A DNA stretch of 64,000 nt from Ardenticatenales bacterium (GTDB taxonomy: Bacteria > Chloroflexota > Anaerolineae > Epilineales > Epilineaceae), in assembly GCA_020853525.1 (NCBI GenBank), contig JADYYS010000037.1, forward strand, positions 1 to 64,000, written 5' to 3'. Under the pieces are notes generated by a model. It saw only the letters and a list, made by a program, of their open reading frames with translations. It had not been told where the DNA came from and ran no database searches. A program made the translations under genes and the position numbers. Numbering within the stretch: position 1 is the stretch's first letter; each line of letters opens with the position of its first letter. This document shows positions 55,330 to 61,897 of this stretch, one piece after another.

Positions 55330-56427
55330 TCAGCCTCCCGCCGCGTGAACGGCCGCGAGCAACGCCGCCGGTCGGCCGGCGAACCGTGCCCGCTCGACCG
55401 TCCCGTTCGCCAGACCGAGCACGAGTGCGGCCAACGTGCGGCAGGCCGGGCTCGGCAGACCGCGGGCCTCGGCGACGGCCGCCACGGCGCCGTGCAGCAC
55501 CTCGATCTCGGACGACGTCCGCCCGGCGCTGAGGTCGGCGGACACGCCCGAATGCCGCCGGCCCCGCCGCTCGGCCAGGCGTCGGCCGAACAGGGCGTGC
55601 AGCCAGGGCGCCGGCAGCCGGCGCACCCCGAGGGCGAGCGATCGGACGGGGTAGCCGGGCAGGTCGGTTGGGGGTGCGCCGATCGCGCGCATGACGGCCA
55701 GCGCCTCGCGCCACGCGGCGACCTCGATGCCGAACACGTCGCGCCGGGCGAGCACGTCGGCCGGCGGCTGGTCGAGGATGGCGCACGTGGCGGCGCCGAG
55801 CATGTTCAGCAGCAGCTTCGACCATTTCAGCGCCACCGGATCATGGCCGAGGCGCACGGCGACCCCTGCGATTCTCAGCGGCTCCGCCAGCTGTTGCCCC
55901 CAGCCCTCCGCGTCGTCCTCGAGCCCGATGCCCCCGCCGCCGGACAGGACGACGCGGCCGGGCCGGTCCACCGTCAAGCCGATCGTCACCACGCCGGCGC
56001 CGACCGCGGCGCACGGTTCGGCCGCGCGCACTGCGAGCGGCGCCGGTGAGGCGTGCGCGATGGCCGCTGCCAGGACGGCCTCGTTGCCGACACCGTTCTG
56101 CAGGCTGACGACCCGACCCACCGGCCCTGCCGCCGAGGCCAGTTCGGCCCCCACGACGGCCGTGGCGTAGCTCTTGACCGTCACGAGCGTGACATCGTAC
56201 GACGACGCCGGCAGGCCGAACGCCTCGCGCACCGTGCCGACGACGGCGGGCCGCGTGCGACCCACTTCGCCCGCCGAGACGAGCTCCAACCCGTCGGCCG
56301 CCATCGCGGCGCCGTGCGGTCCTCGCGCGACGAGCGTCACGTCTGCCCCGCCGCGCTCGAGCTGCGCGCCGACCCACGAGCCCAGCGCGCCCGCTCCGAC
56401 GACGAGCACCCTCAAGGGTGCGCTCAA
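55330..56427 (-). CDS. panE: 2-dehydropantoate 2-reductase (ketopantoate reductase) family
   Basis: A 365-residue NADPH-dependent reductase of the ApbA/PanE family, which makes pantoate for coenzyme A. The start RVLVVGAGALGSWVGAQLER is the dinucleotide fold, VVSLQNGVGNEAVL the family signature, and KWSKLLLNMLGAATCAI the catalytic Lys region. The start codon is uncertain: TTG at 56427 overlaps the stop of the upstream small gene (TTGA), while TTG 56415 and GTG 56409 are alternatives. The two TTG codons lie in a perfect 12-bp tandem repeat. Ketopantoate is not certain as substrate since this family has close paralogues. Confidence 0.8.
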   Translation of the reverse strand: MSAPLRVLVVGAGALGSWVGAQLERGGADVTLVARGPHGAAMAADGLELVSAGEVGRTRPAVVGTVREAFGLPASSYDVTLVTVKSYATAVVGAELASAAGPVGRVVSLQNGVGNEAVLAAAIAHASPAPLAVRAAEPCAAVGAGVVTIGLTVDRPGRVVLSGGGGIGLEDDAEGWGQQLAEPLRIAGVAVRLGHDPVALKWSKLLLNMLGAATCAILDQPPADVLARRDVFGIEVAAWREALAVMRAIGAPPTDLPGYPVRSLALGVRRLPAPWLHALFGRRLAERRGRRHSGVSADLSAGRTSSEIEVLHGAVAAVAEARGLPSPACRTLAALVLGLANGTVERARFAGRPAALLAAVHAAGG

Positions 56428-56434
56428 GGGTGCG
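56411..56434. repeat. Tandem 12-bp repeat at the panE start
   Basis: CTCAAGGGTGCG occurs twice in a row. On the minus strand each copy carries a TTG. One is fused to the stop codon of the small membrane gene and the other is four codons later. Confidence 0.7.
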
Positions 56435-56585
56435 CCCGGCCGTGGCCGCCCCAGACGGCAACCGCCACCATGAGGAGCATGAGCAAGGCGACCGCAGCGA
56501 GGTGGCCGAAGCGGCCGTCGACCCAGACGACGGCCGCCAGGCCGAGCGTCGCGCCCAGCCAGCGGGTGACGGTGGTGGCGTTCAC
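56424..56585 (-). CDS. Small hydrophobic membrane protein
   Basis: A 53-residue reading frame with GTG at 56585 (overlapping the plsY stop, GTGA) and TGA at 56426 (overlapping a TTG start of panE). Its sequence has two hydrophobic stretches, WLGATLGLAAVVWV and LAAVALLMLLMVAVAVW, split by DGRFGH. The double overlap with its neighbours and clean two-helix layout support a real gene even though it is tiny. Function is unknown. Confidence 0.6.
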   Translation of the reverse strand: MNATTVTRWLGATLGLAAVVWVDGRFGHLAAVALLMLLMVAVAVWGGHGRAHP

Positions 56586-57244
56586 CGCGGGGTTCGGCCG
56601 GCAAGGGCGTCGCGTGACAGCTCGATGCGGCGCTCCTCACCGCGCACCAGCCGAGCGATGTTCGGGCGCAGCGCCCAGACGATCAGCACGAGCTGGCCGA
56701 AGCCGTAGAGCAGGTAGCCGGGCGAGGCGTCCGTCATCGCGACGCGATAGACCATGCTGCCGAGCGCCCAGAGGGAGATCGTGAGCGTCGCGACCGAGGC
56801 GATGCGGACCCCGAACCAGGCCAGCGCGGCCAGGACGATGCCCGGCACGAACGCCGCCGGCCAGATCGCGAGCAGCGCCCCGGCGTTGGGCGTCCCGCCC
56901 GCACCGCCGCGGAAGCCGATGTAGATCGAGTGGTTGTGGCCGAGGATCGCGGCCACCGCGGCGGCCGACATCGCCCATGCCTGCCACGCTGGCTCGGGCG
57001 CGATACGGCCGGCGATCCAGACGGCGAGCGCCGCCTTGAGGACGTCACCGATCAACGTGCCGAGAGCACCCGGCCAACCGACCGCGCGGTAGACGTTCGT
57101 CGTGCCCGTACGGCCGCTGCCGACCGCGCGCGGATCGACGCCGAGGAGGCGACCGATGACGATCCCGAAGGGAATCGACCCCAGGAGGTAGCCGATGACG
57201 GCGGCGGCGGAGGCGGCGAGAAGCGGGAACCCGGAAACCACCAC
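56582..57244 (-). CDS. plsY: PlsY-like glycerol-3-phosphate acyltransferase
   Basis: A 220-residue membrane protein with about five hydrophobic segments, matching the acyl-phosphate:glycerol-3-phosphate acyltransferase family that starts phospholipid synthesis. YLLGSIPFGIVIGRLLG and VGSGRTGTTNVYRAVGWPGA are the first signatures (typical form GSGNxGxTNVLR). The second motif reads GHNHSIYIGFRGGAGGTPNA, where canonical PlsY has GGKGVAT, so the glycine-rich loop is altered and Lys is lost. The GTG at 57244 (or 57241) starts it. Overlaps the small membrane gene. Divergent from murE. Confidence 0.8.
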   Translation of the reverse strand: MVVSGFPLLAASAAAVIGYLLGSIPFGIVIGRLLGVDPRAVGSGRTGTTNVYRAVGWPGALGTLIGDVLKAALAVWIAGRIAPEPAWQAWAMSAAAVAAILGHNHSIYIGFRGGAGGTPNAGALLAIWPAAFVPGIVLAALAWFGVRIASVATLTISLWALGSMVYRVAMTDASPGYLLYGFGQLVLIVWALRPNIARLVRGEERRIELSRDALAGRTPR

Positions 57245-57309
57245 GGTGCGTGCGACTCCGGTTGGACGGGTGGGGACGCAGGTTGGACAGCGTAGCATGG
57301 AGGGCTGGT

Positions 57310-57339
57310 GGGGGGCCAGTGATGGGGGGCGATGGGGGG
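57310..57339 (+). repeat. G-run repeat in the plsY-murE divergent spacer
   Basis: Three runs of six G are found at 57310-57315, 57324-57329 and 57334-57339; the last two are part of a direct 10-bp repeat GATGGGGGGC. The strand could fold as a G-quadruplex. Confidence 0.5.
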
Positions 57340-57457
57340 CGATGGTCTTCGGGTCAACGGCCGATGACGACTGTGCACTGGATCCGGGTACTGGATCGAG
57401 ATGCGCACGGTCCGGTTCCACTTGCCCCCGATCGCCCCTGCCTGTTACCCTCCGCCC

Positions 57458-59131
57458 ATGTCGACCCCGCACCCCCCTCCCGACGCGTCGGCCCGCCCGC
57501 TGCGCGACCTCCTCGACGACGTCGATGTCCTCGACGTCGCCGGCGACCTCGGCGTCCCGATCGACCGCGTGACGTACGACAGCCGCGACTGCCGCGAGGG
57601 GACGCTCTTTGCGGCGTACCGCGGCGTCTACCAGGACGTGCACGGCTTCCTGCCGGACGCCTTCGCCCGCGGCGCCGCGGCGGCGCTCGTCGAGCGGCCG
57701 ATCGCGGAGCTGTTGGCGACGCTGCCCATTCCCCCCGGCGCGACGCTCGTCAGGGTGGCCGACGTGCGGCTCGCGCGCGCCCAGATCGCCGCCGCGCAGC
57801 ACGGGCATCCCGGGCGGGCGATGCGGATCGTGGGGGTGACGGGGACGGACGGCAAGACGACGACGAGCACGCTGCTGCATGCGATCCTCACCGCGGCCGG
57901 CTACCGGGTGGGCCTCCTCACGACGGTGGCCGCCCGCATCGGCGACGACGAGCTCGACACCGGCCTGCACGTGACGACGCCCGAGCCCGAGGACCTGCAG
58001 GCGATCCTGGCGCGGATGCGGGACGCCGAGGTCGAGATCGCGGTCGTCGAGACGACGTCCCACGGCCTGGTGCAGCACCGCGTCGGCGCGATTCGCTTCG
58101 ACGTCGGCGTGCTGACGAACCTCACGCCCGAGGCGCTCGAGTTCCACGGGACGATGGGCGCCTACCGCGACGCCAAGGGGCTCCTCTTCGAGAAGCTCGT
58201 CACGGCCGCCGACGGCAGCGCGGCGGCCGATGAGCTGCCGCCGACTGCCGTCCTGAACGCCGACGACCCATCCTACGCCCACTACGCCGCGATCCCCGTC
58301 GCCCGCCGCTGGTCGTACAGCCGTCTCGGCGACCCCGCAGCCGACTTCCGCGCGCGGGACGTCGAATCGGACGCCACCGGCATCGCGTTCACGGCTGAAA
58401 CCCCAATGGGCGATGTCGATATCCGCTCGCCGCAGATGGGGCCGTTCAACGTCGCCAACATCCTGGCCGCCATGGCCGCCAGCCACGCCTTCGGCGCCGG
58501 CCCGGACGACTGGCGCACGGCAGTCGCGGCCGTTGCCGGCGTGCCCGGCCGCATGGAGCGGATCGAAGCCGGCCAGGCGTATACCGCCATCGTCGACTTC
58601 GCCCACACGCCGAATGCCATCGACGAGGCGCTGCGCGCGGCCCGCGGGATGACCGGCGACGGCGGGCAGGTGCTGTGCGTCTTCGGCTGCGCGGGTCTGC
58701 GCGATCCGAACAAGCGCCCGGCCATGGGCCGCCTGGCCGGCGCGCTGGCCGACGTGACGGTCATCACGGCCGAGGATCCGCGGACCGAGGACCTGGACGG
58801 CATCCTCGATGCGATAGGGGCCGGGCTGCGCGAGGCGGGGGCGGTTGAAGTCGCACCGATCCACGCGACCACCGTACGATCGGGCAGCCACATCGCCACG
58901 GACGCATCGCCGCCCTCGCGGCACCTGTTCGTCCGCTGCCCGGACCGCTACGCCGCGATCGCCGAAGCGTGCGCTCGGGCCGGTGCGGGCGACCTCGTCC
59001 TGGTGTGCGGGAAGGGACACGAGCAGAGCCTGTGCTTCGGCAACGTCGAGTACCCGTGGGACGACCGCGAGGCGGTGCGGGCGGCGATCAGCGGGCGGGC
59101 GTCGTATGGAGAGCTGCCGACGTCGCGGTGA
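57458..59131 (+). CDS. murE: Mur ligase, MurE type (UDP-MurNAc-tripeptide synthetase)
   Basis: A 557-residue ligase adding the third amino acid to the peptidoglycan stem peptide. The N-terminal UDP-MurNAc-binding domain has RVTYDSRDCREGTLFAAYRG. The ATP domain has GVTGTDGKTTTSTLLHAIL, HVTTPEPEDLQ, and VVETTSHGLVQHRVGAIRFD. The C-terminal domain has PGRMERIEAGQAYTAIVDFA and HTPNAI, CVFGCAGLRDPNKRPAMG and ITAEDPRTEDLDGIL. The residue-selecting motif reads EDPR, one letter from the DNPR of diaminopimelate-adding enzymes, so meso-DAP is likely but not proven. The ATG at 57458 begins the family length. Divergent from plsY. Confidence 0.9.
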   Translation: MSTPHPPPDASARPLRDLLDDVDVLDVAGDLGVPIDRVTYDSRDCREGTLFAAYRGVYQDVHGFLPDAFARGAAAALVERPIAELLATLPIPPGATLVRVADVRLARAQIAAAQHGHPGRAMRIVGVTGTDGKTTTSTLLHAILTAAGYRVGLLTTVAARIGDDELDTGLHVTTPEPEDLQAILARMRDAEVEIAVVETTSHGLVQHRVGAIRFDVGVLTNLTPEALEFHGTMGAYRDAKGLLFEKLVTAADGSAAADELPPTAVLNADDPSYAHYAAIPVARRWSYSRLGDPAADFRARDVESDATGIAFTAETPMGDVDIRSPQMGPFNVANILAAMAASHAFGAGPDDWRTAVAAVAGVPGRMERIEAGQAYTAIVDFAHTPNAIDEALRAARGMTGDGGQVLCVFGCAGLRDPNKRPAMGRLAGALADVTVITAEDPRTEDLDGILDAIGAGLREAGAVEVAPIHATTVRSGSHIATDASPPSRHLFVRCPDRYAAIAEACARAGAGDLVLVCGKGHEQSLCFGNVEYPWDDREAVRAAISGRASYGELPTSR

Positions 59132-59209
59132 GGGGGTCAACCCCCAGTGCGGGTTCCATTGCTGCGGAGACCCGGTGCGTGGGCGGCAGCACTCGTCAGG
59201 ACGTCCTCG

Positions 59210-60187
59210 TCACGGACGCTCAGCGACGAAGAGCGGGCTGGCCGCCGCCAGGCGTTCGATCGTGGCGCGCGTCGTCGCGGGCGTGGCGATGCCGTCGAGG
59301 ATCGCCCAGGCATCGGCCGAGCGTCCGCGGTAGAGCGCGTCGAGGGACGCCGGCAGAACGGCGCACAGGCCGGCGCTGCCGGTGCCGCCCGCTGCTGCGA
59401 CGTCGATCGGTACGTCCACCGTGGCAGGAAGGTCATCGGCGAACGCGGGGGTCGCCGGCACATAGCCCTTCCCGTCCACGAACCGCAGCACGACCGGCGG
59501 ATCGCCGCTGCCGGCGGCCGAGCACAGCGCGTCGGTGATCGTGGGGTCGCACGTCAACACTTCGTCCGCGCCGTCGCCGTCCAGGTCCTCCAGCCGGCCG
59601 CGGCAGCGCGACAGCGGCAGCGCGAGAATCGACCGCAGGGCGCGCGGGGTCGAGTCGACCTGAAAGATCTCCAGCGACCAACAGCAGCCCATGCCGCCGG
59701 TGTCGTGCTCGACGACGATCTCGGACCGCGCGTCGCCCGTCACGTCGGTTCCCGTCCGGTCGTCGAGGCGCGTCCATTCGAGGACCGTCTCCGGAACGCC
59801 GTCCGCACGGATCGTCACGATCGGCTGTTCGATTCCAAGGTCGGGCCGCGGCCGCAGCCACGCTCGGACGACATGGCCGTGCACGATGACTTCGGAGACA
59901 AAGCGGTCGCCGGCAACTTCCGACGGTCCTTGCGCGACGGGCGTAGACGCAGAACCCGTCGACACGGCAGACGTCGGCATGGCACGCGTCGGGCCGAGTG
60001 CGCTCGTGGGTGCGACGCGGATCGACATGTCCGCGTCGCGGCCATCGAAGCCGTCACGCGTGAGCAGGCGGGTGCGCGTCAGTACGACGCCGGCCAGCAC
60101 GACGACGATCCCGATGCGGCCCGCCGTCGTGAGCCGCGAGGGGGGTGCGGGGTGGCGCGGGGGGCGATGTGGGGGGCGGGGGGGCAT
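59210..60187 (-). CDS. Hypothetical membrane-anchored, VCBS/FG-GAP-like protein
   Basis: A 325-residue protein. The N-terminus is Pro/Arg/His-rich and then has one membrane segment (GRIGIVVVLAGVVLTRTRLL, residues about 23-42). The outside part contains VTGDARSEIVVEHDTGG and LEDLDGDGADEVLTCDPTIT, two copies of the D-x-(D/N)-G-D-x-x-x-E pattern of FG-GAP/VCBS calcium-binding blades, and a Cys pair in MGCCWSLEIF. The last 100 residues have no known domain. No enzymatic motif was seen; a surface or scaffolding role is inferred. It is convergent with murE. Confidence 0.6.
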   Translation of the reverse strand: MPPRPPHRPPRHPAPPSRLTTAGRIGIVVVLAGVVLTRTRLLTRDGFDGRDADMSIRVAPTSALGPTRAMPTSAVSTGSASTPVAQGPSEVAGDRFVSEVIVHGHVVRAWLRPRPDLGIEQPIVTIRADGVPETVLEWTRLDDRTGTDVTGDARSEIVVEHDTGGMGCCWSLEIFQVDSTPRALRSILALPLSRCRGRLEDLDGDGADEVLTCDPTITDALCSAAGSGDPPVVLRFVDGKGYVPATPAFADDLPATVDVPIDVAAAGGTGSAGLCAVLPASLDALYRGRSADAWAILDGIATPATTRATIERLAAASPLFVAERP

Positions 60188-60379
60188 GGCGGCGATGGTA
60201 GCACATCCGGGGTATGCAGTTTCCCGGTTCGACTGTCGGGAGAACCGGCATGGGGGCGTCGTCGCCCGGCCATATTCGATCGGATCGGTAAGGCCGATCC
60301 CAGCGGATTACGGAAGGTCAGGCGCTGACGTCTGCCGAGTCTTGTCGGCGCATCCTGTCGGGCGCCCCGTCCACAATCC

Positions 60380-61816
60380 TCAATCCGCCAGATCGCTCGT
60401 GTCCTCCGCCACCGCCGCCCCGCTCACCGGCGTCCGGTCGATCGCGACATCGGCCAGCGCCCGGTGCATCGGCCCCGGATCGCACATCGCCGCCAGCTTG
60501 CGGGTGCGGCCGACGTTCAGGCGCTCGAAGAGCAGCGTGAACTGGGCTTCCCAGGCGTCGCGGATCACGGCGCGGTCCGGCTCCGGCATCGTCCAGAGGC
60601 GCTCCTTGAAGGCGCCGAGGGCGTGCTTGCGGGTGTTGTAGAGGAACTGCTCGTCCGTCTGGTCGGGCTTGCGCTCGCCGGCCTTCGTCTCGCGCAGCCA
60701 GGCGTAGATCTCCTCGCGCAGGTCGTTCGGCAGCCGATCGAACGCCATGTTCTGGAAGTTCGTCGCCAGGTGGACCTCGCACGCGCCGGCCTCGGCGAAC
60801 TTGCTGAACGCCGCGTCCGGCAGCGTGCTCGCGCCGTGTTGGACGGCGCCCGCCAAGTGGTAGCGCTCGCGGGCGAGGAACGAGAGCGACTTGAGGCACT
60901 CGAAGTCGACGGCCACCTGGGCCAGCGTCCCGTCCGGAAGGACGACGCCGCCGTGCGACGTGCCGGTCTGGATGCTGATCTTGCTGATCCCGGCCCCGGC
61001 GTCGGCCAGCGCCGCTTCGTACTCTTCCATGAACGCGTTCAGCTCGTCGGCCGTCGAGTTGTGACCGCCGACCTCGCCGATCTCGCCGCCGACGGACACC
61101 GTGACGGTGGACGGCGACGCGTTGCGGATCAGCCGCGTCAACTCGGCGCACAACAACGCGTTCAGCCGCTGCTGTTCGCGGTGCGTCGGCAGCGAAAGGT
61201 CGACGAGCGTGCTCGTGTCGATGTCGATGTTGTAGAAACCGGCCCGGATCGCCTCGCGCGTCAGCTCGCGCACCGCGCCGAGCTCAGCCTCAGGGTCGGC
61301 GGCGTAGCGGGCGGCGCTCACCTGGAAGTGGTCGCCCTGTACGAAGAGTGGGCCGCGGAAGCCCTCCTTGATGGCGGCGGCCAGCAGGCTGCTGATGTAC
61401 TCCGCCGGCCGCTGGTCGGTATAGCCGATCTCGGAGCGGGCAATCTCGAAGATGACCGCCCCGACCTCGCCTGCGTTCGCGGCCCTGAAGATCGCCCGGC
61501 CGCAGTCGAACGCCATCGCGCGGACGTTGATCGCCGGTACCGTGAAGTTGTTCGGCGTCAGACCGCGACCGCGGGCCATGTAGAGGTCGTGGATGGACGC
61601 CGGCCGAATCCCGAGCACCTGGCCGAGCTCCCACAACAGCCAGCGCGCCGTCGCCTGCTCCGCCCCCGTGCCGAACGCCGATGCGTGGGCCAGCGCGTCG
61701 ACGTTCCGCCGCAGCGCCGCCTCGTCGACGACGGTCACGGCTTCCGACGGCGGCGCCTTCGGGGCGACGGCGACGGAGCCTTCGAGTGCGGCGAGGAGGG
61801 TGGGGAGGGCTTGCAT
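60380..61816 (-). CDS. Class II aldolase-like enzyme (fructose-bisphosphate aldolase family)
   Basis: A 478-residue barrel protein resembling class II (metal-dependent) fructose-bisphosphate aldolase and related tagatose enzymes. FVQGDHFQVS carries the likely metal-binding His, GGEIGEVGGHNSTADELN the catalytic Glu segment, and VDFECLKSLSF and LAGAVQHGASTLPDAAFS the second metal His and phosphate-binding Ser/Gly. It is about 130 residues longer than typical class II aldolases; the extra length is mostly an N-terminal helical region (residues 1-75) and a C-terminal helical region (380-478). Substrate should be treated as unproven. A TGATACAAT extended -10 box lies about 47 bases before the ATG. 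Confidence 0.75.
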   Translation of the reverse strand: MQALPTLLAALEGSVAVAPKAPPSEAVTVVDEAALRRNVDALAHASAFGTGAEQATARWLLWELGQVLGIRPASIHDLYMARGRGLTPNNFTVPAINVRAMAFDCGRAIFRAANAGEVGAVIFEIARSEIGYTDQRPAEYISSLLAAAIKEGFRGPLFVQGDHFQVSAARYAADPEAELGAVRELTREAIRAGFYNIDIDTSTLVDLSLPTHREQQRLNALLCAELTRLIRNASPSTVTVSVGGEIGEVGGHNSTADELNAFMEEYEAALADAGAGISKISIQTGTSHGGVVLPDGTLAQVAVDFECLKSLSFLARERYHLAGAVQHGASTLPDAAFSKFAEAGACEVHLATNFQNMAFDRLPNDLREEIYAWLRETKAGERKPDQTDEQFLYNTRKHALGAFKERLWTMPEPDRAVIRDAWEAQFTLLFERLNVGRTRKLAAMCDPGPMHRALADVAIDRTPVSGAAVAEDTSDLAD

Positions 61817-61862
61817 GGGTGGGCCTCGGGAGGGGGAAGCGGATCGGGTCGACAGCCGGCCG

Positions 61863-61868
61863 ATTGTA
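61863..61868 (-). promoter_or_regulatory. Candidate extended -10 box of the aldolase-like gene
   Basis: On the minus strand TGATACAAT gives TACAAT with the TGn extension, 47 bases before the ATG at 61816. No clear -35 was seen. Confidence 0.4.
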
Positions 61869-61897
61869 TCACCACCCCCCAACCCGTGATCCTCCCC

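Noticed and set aside
59132-59160. GGGGGT-CA-ACCCCC after murE as a terminator
   Set aside because: The loop would be two bases, too tight for a stable hairpin, and no U-tract follows.
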